A stretch of DNA of 64,000 nucleotides from Ulota crispa (Eukaryota; Streptophyta; Bryopsida; Orthotrichales; Orthotrichaceae). Positions 23,541 through 34,949 of this stretch are shown here, one piece after another. The stretch spans positions 23,336,002 through 23,400,001 of the forward strand of contig OY987242.1 in assembly GCA_963920765.1 (NCBI GenBank), written 5' to 3'. Positions within the stretch are counted from its first letter, which is position 1, and every line of letters starts with the position of its first letter. A program made the translations under genes and the position numbers. The notes under the pieces are model-generated. The model did not search any database and was not told the origin of the DNA. It saw only the letters and a program-made list of their open reading frames with translations.

Positions 23541-24432
23541 CTTTTACTTTTAATTGGGAAAGTCTAAAGTTGGTTTTTACTTTTGAGCCAACTAGGGTTT
23601 AGTATATAAGCTAGGCTTTCTCCTTGACTTGTTATTTTTTACCAAGTCAATTTTTGTGAAGTTTTTGAGAGAGGTTTTGATATTTTCCTTTTTAATTTCC
23701 GGATTATTATATAATGAACTCTTTTGTGTTTTTCCTTACAACTTGGATTCTCCCATGAGCAGAGTGAGAGATAGCTTGACTACATAGAGTGCCTTGATCA
23801 TGTATCATATCATGTATCATATCACTTGGTAACGAATCAAACAGCTTATTTCTTTCTTGAAATATTGTGGTTTAGCAAAATTTTAAGTGTTTTTTTGTTT
23901 AGTGCTTGGATTTGTAAGCACTTTGAGAGATTCCTTCAATTAAAAACCACATATTGTGGTTGAGTGCACTTGAGGGTTTCTGGTGGCTCATGGCTTGGGT
24001 TAGAGGTGTCAAATCACAATATATGGTTTTTAATTGAAGAAATCTCTCAAAGTGCTTACAAATCCAAGCACTAAACAAAAAAACACTTAAAATTTTGCTA
24101 AACCACAATATTTCAAGAAAGAAATAAGCTGTTTGATTCGTTACCAAGTGATATGATACATGATATGATACATGATCAAGGCACTCTATGTAGTCAAGCT
24201 ATCTCTCACTCTGCTCATGGGAGAATCCAAGATGTAAGGAAAAACACAAAAGAGTTCATTATATAATAATCCGGAAATTAGAAAGGAAAATATCAAAACC
24301 TCTCTCAAAAACTTCACAAAAATTGACTTGGTAAAAAATAACAAGTCAAGGAGAAAGCCTAGCTTATATACTAAACCCTAGTTGGCTCAAAAGTAAAAAC
24401 CAACTTTAGACATTCCCAACTAAAAGTAAAAG
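23541..24432. repeat. Near-perfect 0.9-kb palindrome (two 418-bp arms)
   Basis: Arms 23541-23958 and 24015-24432 are inverted copies with about six differences by eye and no indels, separated by a 56-bp spacer. Each arm carries a TATA-like TATATAAG, at 23603-23610 on the plus strand and mirrored in the right arm, next to GGGTTTAG, so transcription could start from either arm. A transcript would form a long double-stranded hairpin. Frames across it are palindrome shadows. Origin is unknown: it may be a recent inverted duplication or a large foldback element. Confidence 0.9.
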
Positions 24433-25076
24433 CAAAAGACATTGTAGGATGAACTACATCCAACGTGACTTAACCCAAGATGCCACATCACGTGACACTT
24501 CTTAGACTAAAAGCCTATAGAGCAAAAATAAAAATAAAAAATAAAAAATAAAAAATAAAGCTAACAAATACAACCTTTCATGCCATCATCACAAATAAGT
24601 GATACTTGACAACTACAACTACAATTTTGGTGTGATGGTTGAAAAGGAAATTTGACTAGAATCACAAGGAGCGTGAGAGTCTTTCCAATAAAGTCATCCA
24701 AAGCAAGGTGGGTGTAAAGTAGAAAGTTCTTTTAAAAGAGGAAACAAAAGACAGGCATATATCCAAACATTCCACTTCTTTTTTTGCAGTTTCAGACAGA
24801 TATGGGCTCTCTTCACGGCATCTTTCCAAGCGTACATTGAAAGGGAAGGTTGCAGTACTGGTGTGGTGGGTGACGGACGGTTTTATTGCCAAAGCTAATT
24901 GCACGGACTGAGTTGGGTGTCGCCGTGCAATGAACCATTTGCAGGAGACCTCCATACCAATACCATAGAAAACTGGAGGCCCATTGCGTCATGCTAGCTG
25001 ACAAACGTCGACATCCTTGATGCCAAAACTAGTGTTTACAGAAAACTTCAAACGGTAAATTTGCAAAAAGTTGGGC
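24433..25076. other. Intergenic with an AAAAAT microsatellite and a GC-richer patch
   Basis: A run of AAAAAT units sits at about 24524-24558. The patch 24780-25010 is less AT-rich and unique in this window, but no frame in it is recognisable. Confidence 0.4.
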
Positions 25077-25078
25077 TA

Positions 25079-26402
25079 AGGTTAACATACCCATTCTCAA
25101 GCGGCACTCAATTTTGCACCCTAATTTTGAGGTGCTTGATGTCCACTTTTGAACCCAAAATGGAGTAGTGAATGCTGCTTGCACAAGAAAATTTTGTCAC
25201 ATGTCAATTGCTAAGTTGCTTTGAGAGGGTTGGGATTGGGACCATCCAATGCCACTATGAGAACATAGCCAAGCAGTTTCAAGGTTAATCTAGAGTCGCT
25301 AATAGGGACCCTACAAGCTGCAACTTTACCCTTTAACCCCCAAAGGACCAAGTGGTTGTTTAACAACCACTTGAGAACTAGGGTAGGGTCATATAAAGTC
25401 ATTTTTTATTGGATGTTCCCAAAATTGTTACACAAGGTGCAAATATGTATCCCCTAAGTGGAGATGTAAATTTTCCCCACTTGGAAGGATGGTTCAAAAA
25501 TTATGTTGCCCAAAAGAATTTGGGCAACTTGGGCAGCTTTGGAGAATTATGCTAAAGCTCTCATCAACTTTTGAAATTTGGCAAGCATGTAACTAAAAAA
25601 ACATAATGTACAATTGTCTAAAAAAGAAAAGAAAAAAAAAAGAAAAAAAAAGAAGAAAGCTCTCACATCACATTTAGAAGGGAGTCAAAATTTGCTAACT
25701 ATGTTTGGATAGTTTCAAGTAAAAAAATTCCTCTAACTTTGGGCTCTATTATCTTTCAATCTATAAATCAAAAACCCTTGAAACTTTTTTTTTACATATT
25801 CCAAATGATTGTCTCTAACTTTTGACCATTTAGATTTCAAACAAAAGACTTCTTCATTGCACAAGAAATCATGAAAGAATTATTAATGTAACGCCAATTC
25901 ACTAAACCTCCTTTGCATTGCAGTGTGATTTAGAATAAGCTAGATTCTATCTTTGCATCTGAAACTTTTCATGAGTGAACTTAACATCATATACTTGTGA
26001 ATGGTCAAAAAGCTCAAATTTCTATAGAGCAAAAATTTTACTCTAGGAAGGTTCAAAGTCTGCTAACCTTGTTTTGCAAGAATGAAAAAAAGCTATTTTT
26101 TCTCACTTCAAATGTTATAATCTTACAATTTGCAAGGTCAAATGGGCTGAGTTTTTTTGCACATATCAACTTATTTGTTTGACACACTTTTGTACGGTTG
26201 GAATTGAGAAAAAAGGTTTTTTCTCAAAAAAACACCCTTGTTCCTTTAGGGGTTAATATAAAACATTCTACAATGCTTTTTCCAAAAAAAGTGACATTTC
26301 ATGATAGTTATTGAAAGGCAAACCCAATGGATTTTTTTCTTGAATTTTCCGAGACCTGGAGGTACCCCAAAGTCCCAAACCCTTAAACGGTTCTGTCTAC
26401 CA
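25079..26402 (-). mobile_element. Family B MITE, copy B2, split by A9
   Basis: The left edge GTTAACATACCCATTC follows TA at 25077, and the right edge reads GTTCTGTCTACC. Removing A9 and one TTAA restores a colinear match to B4 across the junction. Confidence 0.8.
25333..26256. mobile_element. Family A element A9 with a provable TTAA insertion site
   Basis: The ends are TTAACCCCCAAAGGACCA and TGTTCCTTTAGGGGTTAA. It lies inside B2. The uninterrupted B4 copy reads CTTTACTCTTTAATATAAA at 46171-46189, while here the left junction reads CTTTACCCTTTAA and the right TTAATATAAA. TTAA is therefore single in the empty copy and double here. The interior is about 916 bp and non-coding. Confidence 0.96.
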
Positions 26403-26409
26403 TACGGTG

Positions 26410-27550
26410 CATGACACTTATAACAAACAACGGCCAATTTAAGTGGTTAGCCTAAGGCTTTGTCAAAAAAAAAGTTATCAAAAAATTGAGTCCACCAAGA
26501 TGAAGCTTAACCCCTAAAGGACCAAGCCCTTTTTTCAGTGAAAGTTACTGAAAACTGCCACTTTTGGGGGAATGAGTACAAAGGTAGGAAAAGCAATTAT
26601 TTTTGGAAATCCAACCGTAAGATCTTGCCCTAGACTATGGGAGGTAATTGTGGGAAAAAAATTAGCTCATTCTAGATGTAGAGGAGTGAGATATTGACTT
26701 TTGAAGTGAAAAAAAAAGTTTTTTTCCCTGCTGCCCAGAAATTTCAGAAGCCTTTGATTGCCTTTAAATTAAAAAAAATGCTCTACGCAAATGTGATGTT
26801 TATTTTCCCATGTAGAAGATCAAGTTAGGTAAGTGTGGGAGAATTTTCAAAGGAATTGGAGGTGTGAATCATATTTTGTAAAATCTTGCAATGCCGTGAG
26901 GCCATCAAATTTGCATATACACTAGGCAAAATTGGAGGATTTATGTAAAATTGTGAAATGTGAATTACTTTGATCCAAATGATGAAAACCAAGGAATCTT
27001 AGTCTACTACTACAAGGAAAAAAAAAAGTCAAAAAAATATTCACAAAGAGCACAAAAAGTATAGCATCAAAGGCAAAAGGAATGGAAGTATGGGAGTTCC
27101 GTACCTACCCGCAAACTAAAACTTTTCAATCATAAATTGGAATTGAATGATTCAAAGCTCCCCACATATGAATAAATCTAAAGAACCAATTTCAAATTTT
27201 TATTTTGAAAAAATATTATTTTTAGAAAAGTTTTTGGTTGCCCAATCTCCACCTTTTTGCAGAAATTCATGCATAATTTCTTCAATAAATGTCAGAATGA
27301 AGAAAAAATTAGATGCCCATGTAGGTTTTTGAATTCCTCATCTTCCATAAAAGTTTCAAAAAATCATGCAAAGTAGTTTAGTTGTAAGTACATGCCCGAA
27401 ATCCCAATTGTCCCCCAAGGGGACAGTTGGTTCTTTAGGGGTTAAGGTTTAAGCTTCATCTTGGTGGACTCGATTTTTTGATAACTTTTTTTTTTGACAA
27501 AGCCTTAGGCTAACCACTTAAATTAGCCGTTGTTGATTATAAGTGTCATG
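26410..27550. repeat. Palindromic element (two ~100-bp arms) split at its centre by A10
   Basis: Left arm 26410-26510 and right arm about 27449-27550 are inverted copies. They share CATGACACTTATAA, TTTAAGTGGTTAGCC, TAAGGCTTTGTCAAAA and AGTCCACCAAGATGAAGC. Without A10 they would form a hairpin with a loop of only about three bases. Confidence 0.88.
26507..27445. mobile_element. Family A element A10
   Basis: The ends are TTAACCCCTAAAGGACCA and TTGGTTCTTTAGGGGTTAA. It is 939 bp and in the opposite orientation to A5, A12 and A20. It closely resembles A16 (51558): both open with AGCCCTTTTTT and ACTGAAAACTGCCACTT. It is inserted at TTAA in the centre of a palindrome. Confidence 0.95.
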
Positions 27551-27714
27551 TACTATAGTACAACATGAAGAATGGAATCTCAAAATATGCATGTGGAGTC
27601 CCATTTCTGCAAATATCTTTGTTTCCTTTGGCTTTTTGTAAAAACTAGTGACAAGACTTATTTCTTTGGTAAAAGTAGATCCTTGAAATTTTTGTAATCA
27701 TGATTATGTTCCAT

Positions 27715-28397
27715 TTAACCCCTAAAATTCTTTTGTGTTTAGAGGCCCAAAACTTCTTCAAAATACTAGTCTCCAAACTAGGGTCAAAATCTTCATTGAA
27801 ATTTATTTTTTAACAAATCCAACCATAGGATCCTTTGGTTGCCTTGCACAAGTACATTGTCCCAAAATTTCAGAATGAATATCCCCACCAATTGCAAGAC
27901 CAATGTGCCTAAACTTCAAAATCTAGGCTTTTCTAGTCCTTCTAGAAGGTGAAGTTTTGTTTTTCAAACTTTTTAGAAAAAAACACGTATGTTGTATTTC
28001 TTGTGCAATTTTTGCAATATGTTGGAAAACCGGTTGAAAGCATATATAAAAAAAATTAACCAAATGTTTTTTTGGATTCATTTTTACAAAAATTGTAAAG
28101 TGAAAGGTATTGATGAATGAAAGATATAACTAATATGCTAATAAGTTTTGGAAGAATTTGAAAACCATTAATTCCAATGGTGAGAATGCTCTAACATACA
28201 ATCAGTAACTTCATTTTTCATTTTCATTTGAAAATTTTCAAAATTGAGAGTAAAAGACAACTTTATATGTTTTTTCTACCCTCTTCCTACCTTCATTGCC
28301 CACAAAATAAAACTCCTTTGAACTCTTACCTCATTATTTGGAATTGAGTGGTTCAATTTTTTTTTTTTTTTTTTTTGAATAGGCATCATTCTATAAA

Positions 28398-28444
<47 letters not shown>

Positions 28445-28651
28445 CTGCCCAATTTGACATTGAAATTGAAAAGACCTTATAATTTTTGCATTACTTGTTG
28501 GAATGACATGAAATAAAGCTTCCCATGTAGATTATGATGAGTAGCATCCATTCTGAAAATTTCATGAAAATTTTCCAAATTATGAAGTCAATAGAGCCTG
28601 CCCGAGTTCTCATAAAGCCCAAAGTGGGCTCCTTTGGCCATTAGGGGTTAA
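27715..28651. mobile_element. Family A element A11
   Basis: The left end is TTAACCCCTAAAATTCTT and the right end TTTGGCCATTAGGGGTTAA. A17 (55913-56829) is the same subfamily inverted, including the unusual AAAATTCT end. Only the first 12 bases (TTAACCCCTAAA) are shared by all ends, which suggests that these suffice for mobilisation. Homopolymers of 20 T and 41 A lie inside. Confidence 0.9.
28357..28441. repeat. Poly(T)20 and poly(A)41 tracts inside A11
   Basis: T run 28357-28376 and A run 28401-28441, separated by 24 bp. The paralogous region of A17 has only short runs, so the tracts expanded in this copy. Confidence 0.9.
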
Positions 28652-28883
28652 AATCAGTAGTTTTGAGTCTTTAGAAACTATTGTTCCTATAAACTCCTGG
28701 CTACCTTTGAATGAATTAGTAAACAATGATGCGTAGAACCTTGAGGAAAATGGTTGTCCCCCAATACTCCAAAATTACATTTTTACTTCATCTGTTCCAC
28801 ACACACGGCACACCTGCCTTTGCCTTGACGAAGGTTTTTTGTACCATTTTCAAAACACATGGATTCCGTTTTTCCCATTACAA

Positions 28884-29188
28884 GGGATTTGGACCCCCAA
28901 AGGGGCTGTGAGTTTTTCTATTCTCAATGTTGGGAACCAGCCCTTGCTGGTCGTCAGAAAGATTAATTTAAATAAAAATAAAATAAAAGTCTTAGAAAAA
29001 AATAAGAATTTTTTTATTTTATTAATTTTTTTGATTTTTTTTTCAAAAAATAATAAAATAATAAAATAATACATGCTGACGTGGTTGATGTAGTACCAGC
29101 CTGGCCTACAACACACTGCCCATGTGGAAGGTGTTCCCAAAGCTCCCATGGATTTGGGGGAAGGGGTCTCTTTGGGGGTCCAAATCCC
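28884..29188. mobile_element. Family H MITE, copy H1
   Basis: GGGATTTGGACCCCCAAA at left and TTTGGGGGTCCAAATCCC at right are inverted ends. The interior has GGGAACCAGCCC and CTGGTCGTCAGAAA, shared with a second copy cut by the window edge at about 63851. No target duplication is clear, so the superfamily is unassigned. Confidence 0.75.
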
Positions 29189-29995
29189 TCCTAATGAAAT
29201 AACAAATTTGCAAACTCCACTTTCAACGGAATAGTAAACAAATTACTAATTTTTCATCTTACTTTTTATGTCCAAATCCATTCCCTGCTAAAAATGGCCT
29301 CCTTTCTTTCATGTTGACAATCCACTTGGTGCAAATACCTAAGAAATATATTTGCACCTATAGATTAGAAGTAAATGCAAGGAAAAAGCACCTACGCATG
29401 CACATTCCACATATAATGGGTATGATAGTTGAAGTCTTTGTCATGTGTTTGCATCTCTTTAATTTGTGCAATTGTTGGATATGAATTGTTGTTCATTGCA
29501 CAAAACATCTAGTGAAAATTTTCGTAAAGATTTATTTTGAAACAAACTAGGAGTATAGTATAATAAAGTTATTTCAACCAAAGACCTTTAACACTAATTT
29601 GGATGAATTACATATTAACTAAATCTAATTAGCATGAAACACATGGCATGGAATGAGTGCTTCCATTGCTTTCCAAATAAGGATATGGGCACAATCTTTT
29701 GCCCCCTCTATGCAGCAACAATTAGCTTTGCAATTTTCATAATACAACATCCTTCACACTCTTCTTAGTTGAGGGGTATTAACAACATAGTTTTTGAAAT
29801 TTGGGCACTTGAGTCACAATATTTGATATGATATTTATATAATGTGACTCAAATTTTATCAAATTTATTTAAATTGATGTGAACTTGATTTATTATAGCA
29901 CCTTGCAAATTTGCTTATTAGTATGAGGCACAAATGCATTATTCTTTAATTTGGGAAAAGCGTACAAAGTGGGACTTTTGGTTTTTTTTCCAAAG
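29189..29995. other. Intergenic, no feature recognised
   Basis: AT-rich DNA with no supported gene or repeat end. Confidence 0.45.
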
Positions 29996-30684
29996 AACGC
30001 CATATTCATTGAATTGGGAATCCGCTGACTGTTCTCCAATGAAGTGAGATTTATATCCTCCAGATATACGCTCTTTTTGGATAGAAAGTTCATTAACTTT
30101 TGAAATTTTGGACATAAGTTCAAAAAACTAGGTTTTAGGTGACATCCTTAATTTAAACTAAGGTGGCAATTTTGGATTAACCTCTAAAGGACCATTGTCT
30201 CTTTGGGGGACAAATGGGATTTTGGGCAAATACCTGCGGCCTCAATTTTTGTCTCAGTTTTTTGCAACTTTTTTTGTAGACAAAAAAACACATGCCTTTG
30301 GGGAGAATAATTTTTATTCCAATCAATGCCAAAGACCAAAAGTTATGCCCAAATAAGCCAAATTTTGGGGAGTCCGGGCAGCAATTTTTGTTTTACAAGA
30401 ACTTAAATTTTTTTTTAATTTTGTTTTCTTATAGATTATATCTTTGTCTACATTTGAAGCTTTGATTCATTCCATGTGGACTACTTATAAGAAAGTTATG
30501 GACAATCTTGTTTTTTGGGCAATTCAAGCATCTTCTTAAATAAATAACTTATAAAGTTCATTTTGAATGCAAGTTTAACATTTTTGCAAAAAAAGATGTT
30601 GGACATGGTGAAGTTTGCTTTCTAGAATAATCTCACTATTGGGATTATTGTGTTTCAATTCCATTGGGTTAGTAACAATGTAAG

Positions 30685-30985
30685 TGTAAGGGGCAGGCTC
30701 TAAGAGCACTTAGCGCCGGGATACAAAGATGGATTTGATAAGAACTATTAGGGTTTCTTGCCATGTTTCTACCGAGAGCAAATGGAGGAGAGATCAATGC
30801 TCACTTCCTGTGCTCAGGGAAAGTAATATAAAGCTATGACTAACCTAATTGTAAGCTATGACTAAACTAGTTGTAAAAGAGGAAGACATATGAAGCTACG
30901 ACCATGAGTACCGAGAATCAAACTTGGAGTGTCATCAATCAAAGGTGGCCACTGAGAAATATACCCTGGGCTCCATCCCATCACA
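30685..30985 (-). repeat. 3' LTR of the Ty3 element
   Basis: On the minus strand it begins TGTGATGGGATGGAGC and ends GCCCCTTACA, giving TG...CA termini. About two dozen differences from the other LTR by eye, mostly transitions. Confidence 0.95.
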
Positions 30986-31120
30986 TTACCCCCATCGTTA
31001 AGGTGGTGTGTCACTGCGGCAAAAACTTGGGGGTAAGTGGCCTTTAGCATTCCAAAAAGCTGCTGAGTACTAATCCCATCAATCCAAAGCTGTGGTGTCT
31101 TGTAAATTCTTAGCAAGTTT

Positions 31121-31360
31121 TCATGTGGGTAAAGCATAAGTAGTCCATTTAACTTCAAAATATTGCCAGCAGCCGTGCCCTTGCCGTGTCCACTTTTCGG
31201 CAAGAATTTCATCAACACGGAATTCATCTTGGCCGTCGACCTGTATAGGCAGAGGTTGTTCGTTGTTGATGTGTTGATTGGAAAGTGGATATGTGGCCGC
31301 AAGGCCAAGACGGTTGACATGAAACATGTTGTGTGGACCGGGAGGCATATTCAGGCGCAC
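31121..31360 (-). pseudogene. Chromodomain segment of the Ty3 polyprotein
   Basis: The product contains PLPIQVDGQDEFRVDEIL followed by WQYFEVKWTTYALPT. This is the family pattern of a chromodomain after the integrase (acidic linker, VEEILDxR, then YLVKWKGY). Chromodomains direct integration to heterochromatin. The frame shifts at its end, just past the core, and the rest of the C terminus continues in another frame. Confidence 0.85.
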
Positions 31361-31455
31361 AAAGTGTTCGTCAATAATCTCGGTGACCGTGTACTTGGCT
31401 ACCTTCCAATCAAGCTTCTTATTCTTTTGACTGTTAGAGAACTTCTAGCCTAATC

Positions 31456-32521
31456 TCAACCAAACTCTGTCACCAATCTCATATCAAGTTGCTTCTTGTC
31501 AATGGCAATTGGCTTGTCTCTCCTGCTCCTGTTGGACTTTGGCCATTGCAGCTTCTGCCAATTTGATTGCCGTGCTAAGCTTACTAACAATGTCTTCTGC
31601 CTTTTCTCTTTTGCTTTTAGCATGGTGACCCAACCATGGATCTGGACCTTGCGGTAACTCAAGCTGGACAGGATCTACATTATAGCCGTGCTAGAGGAAG
31701 AATGGACTGACCCCTATCGTCGTAGCATCTTGTCCTTTTATTGCAATCTACGCCATCGGACACAAGGTTGCCCAGTTATTTTGACTCCAGTTGGCATACG
31801 GTCGCAAGTACGCTTCAATCATAGCGTTCATTCTTTCTGTTGACCCATCTGTTTGGGGATGAAACGTAGTGGATAAGCGTCGATTGATTTTCAAAATTTT
31901 GCAAAGACGTTCCCACATCATGCTCAAGAATTGGGCTCTCCAATCTGAGACTATAGCATCCGGTAACCAGTGGTGTGCTACCACATTTTCAATAAAGGCT
32001 CAAACTACTGTGTTGACATCTGCGTTGGGTAAGGGAATCAATGCGACATCCTTACTCAAACGATCGGTGATCACCATGAGGATGGAATTTCCTTTGCTTT
32101 CTAGTAAACCTTTGACAAAATCCATAGAAAGTTCTTTCCATATTCGTTCTGGAATGGGAAATGGTTTCAAAAATCCGTGTAACCCATCGCACCATGGTTT
32201 ACTCCTTTTGCAAGCATCACAATTCCGCAAATACTGGCGAACGTCTGATGACATATTTGGTCAAAAATAGTCTTTCATCTAAAGTTTATAGATTACTAGA
32301 CTACCCGGATGGCCGCTAGCTAATGATGTATGAATTTTGTGAATGATCTTTGTTTGCAGCAGTTCTGACTCTGGGACCCATTTCCTGTCTTGATAACATA
32401 GAATGCCATTTTGATCTAGAGAGCATTCAGAAATTGCTGCTTTGATCTTCAAGTGGGCCAGAAAATTTTGGTCACCATTTTGTACGCTCCGAGTCAATTT
32501 TTGATAATTTTTGTCTAACAT
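31456..32521 (-). pseudogene. Integrase region of the Ty3 polyprotein
   Basis: Four broken frames follow one another. The H2C2 zinc region has HTSLASGHPG and CDACKRSK. The core has the first Asp in LSMDFVKGL, the second in DAIVSDWRAQF (normally DRGAQF), and the Glu in TDGSTERMN. A basic C-terminal part follows. The catalytic triad residues survive, but stops and frameshifts between them destroy the enzyme. Confidence 0.93.
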
Positions 32522-32879
32522 AGCAACATCAAGCCAGAAATGTTCAATTTTGTTGATCGTGATGTCAATACCGGTCTGCTGGGTCTGATGCTGAGGCTTG
32601 GCTGATCTTCTTCCTATTCTTTGGTCTTGGACCGGGCAGATAGTTACTTGTCTTCACATTCCGCGCTCTTGAGTTGGGGCTGCAGTTACTTGTGTTGTGC
32701 ATATTGATAGTACCATCGTAGACAGCTCCTCTTTGTCATCTTATGACTTGGGTCTCGTCATTGTAATGGGTTTAAGCAGCTACAGGTACCAATGTTGTAT
32801 GTGGGGATTGTCTTTTCCTTTAGGCCACTCCTGCTCTCTTTGTGATAAGGCATCAATGCGCTTGTTTTGCTTTCCAGGC

Positions 32880-33221
32880 CGATGCACCATCTCAAGGTCA
32901 TAACGTCCCAAAATCAACAACCACTGCATCTACCTTTTGTTCAATACTTGGGGCTTTGTGAAATATTTCAAATTTTTGTGGTCAGTCACAACTAGAAATT
33001 TCTTTACATAACAAAACTTGGAATCCCATTCCTGGTGGCAACAAATAACAGCTAATAGTTCTTTATCGTGAATATTGTAGTTACACTTGTAGGGGCTGAT
33101 TTTCCTTGAAAAATAAGCACAAGGATGAAGTAATCCTGTGTTGTCATATTGAGAGAGCACTCCACCAATGGCATATCTTGAAGAGTCTGTTTCTAGAATT
33201 GTTTTGCGATCTGGGTCAAAG
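32880..33221 (-). pseudogene. RNase H region of the Ty3 polyprotein
   Basis: Recognisable from GGVLSQYDNTGLLHPCAYFS and IHDKELLAV through VVTDHKNLKYFTK, the standard Ty3 RNase H signature. The open part is 32930-33160 and stops interrupt either side. Confidence 0.9.
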
Positions 33222-34260
33222 CTAGCCTAGCACGGGTTCACGGATAACCATTGCCTTCAATTTTTTGAAAGTCTCCTGTTCAATTGTGGTCCAATGCCAA
33301 GTTACATTCCCGGTGAGGTATGTGAGTGGGGCTGCAATATCAGAGAACCGACGTATAAACTGCTGATAATAGTTGGCAGATTCCAAAAAACTCCGGATAC
33401 CTTTTACGGTAGTGGGAGCTTGCCAGGCTTTGATAGCTTCAACTTTCCCGAGGTCCATTTGTACGCCTCTCCCAGCATCGATAATAAATCCTAGGTACTT
33501 TGTTGATTTCACCTTGAGTTCACACTTTTTAATATCCAAGTAAAGTCCTGCGTCCTGTAGTTTACTCAACACCAAATTCACCTTCTGTCTATGATCACAA
33601 AGAGATTCTGATGAATATATGAGTATATCATCAAGATATGCTGAACAAAACTCACCTAAATGCTCACATAATGTCCAATTCACGTAACGTTGGAACGTGC
33701 TTGGAGAATTTGCCATGCCGAAAGGAGTCACCAACCATTCATAGAGTTCGAAACGAGTACGGAAAGCTGTTTTCCACTCATCCCCTGCTGCAATTTGTAC
33801 CTTGTAGAAAGCGGTTGTGACATCAAGCTTGGTGAACCATTGGGCCTTACTGATTTACGCCAATGTTTCATGAATTATGGCAATGGATAACGGTCCTTTT
33901 TTGTAATTTTGTTTAAGGCACAATAATTGATGCAAAATTGTAGTCCCCCACTAGGCTTTTTAACAAATAAAACTAGTGCAGCTGCAGTAGAATGGCTGAC
34001 GCGTATAACCTTTTTTATCTAAAAGTGAGGTAAGCTCCTTTCGAAGGACCAATAGTTCTCCTCATGACATGCTGTAGAGTGGTCCCCATGGTGGATCCAA
34101 TTCCTTTCCGTCCTTGGTTTCCAACTCAATCTTGTGGTCGATACCAGGCCCGCACAGTGGTGGGAGTTCCTCAGCTTGTGAGGAATTAAATAATTCCAAA
34201 TGATGCCAATAAGTTTGAGGGAGCCGAGTCTTGGGATCAATCGGCCTTTTTGAGGCAAGG
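33222..34260 (-). pseudogene. Reverse transcriptase region of the Ty3 polyprotein
   Basis: Motif A reads TKLDVTTAFYKVQIAAG (about 33785-33835). The block VTPFGMANSPSTFQRYVN and the catalytic FCSAYLDDILIYSS (about 33610-33650) are intact. The thumb and connection follow (KKCELKVKSTKYLGFIIDAG, IRRFSDIAAPLTYLTG). The 5' part is frameshifted. Non-functional as a whole. Confidence 0.95.
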
Positions 34261-34265
34261 CTTTA

Positions 34266-34796
34266 TCAATATCTGCTAGAGAGGTAGCAAAAACTTGTAC
34301 TATGCCAACACAGCTCTTCTTCACACATTGCACATAAGTTTTGGCACTGATTTCTTGTATTGGTGAATTCAGATGGTCGTTTGTGTCTCAAGAGAGTCTT
34401 TTGAATAGGCAAACGTCCTTCTTGGCTCTTAACTTGTGTTCCAAAGCTCCGAATGTATAAAGATTTCTTTGTAGGGGAAATCTTAACATTGTTCCTATTC
34501 ATCCATCCTCTTTCCAGAATCAAATCGTGTCCCATAGTATTCTTAAAGACATATGCGAAACCAAACTCTTTATGACCGTGGATATCAAAGTAGAACTTTG
34601 CAACTTGCCGAATTGGTGTGTCCTCCCCATCAATTCCTTGGATGAGTCGAGGTCGTATGTCAAGGCACCCAAGCCTGGCTTTCCTGGCAAAATGAGAGCT
34701 AACAAGAGAATAACACAAGCAACAGCTGTCAATCAAGGAATCCGCAACATCCGTTTGATTAATAATTGCATATACTAAAATAGGCGGTGTTGTCAT
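34266..34796 (-). pseudogene. Aspartic protease and linker region of the Ty3 polyprotein
   Basis: ADSLIDSCCLCYSLVSSHFA occupies the position of the retropepsin active-site loop, with DSC where the catalytic DSG or DTG is expected. Downstream GHDLILERGWMNRNNVKISP fits the LG-x-W(L/M) region, and KKSLYIRS the step before reverse transcriptase. The Gly to Cys change would probably inactivate the protease. Confidence 0.8.
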
Positions 34797-34949
34797 GTAG
34801 TTTTTCCTAAATCGCTCCCAATCTACGTCTTAAGCTAGGTCTTGCTCTGGCTATTTCCGACTTTGAGCTAGACTGACTTCCAGCTACTGATGAACTTTGC
34901 GCTTAACTTATCACAAGGCTTGCTTGAGCTTGCTTGACAGAAATTCGTT

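Noticed and set aside
23899-24147. 82-codon minus-strand frame
   Set aside because: It spans the spacer and inner arms of the palindrome and is its shadow.
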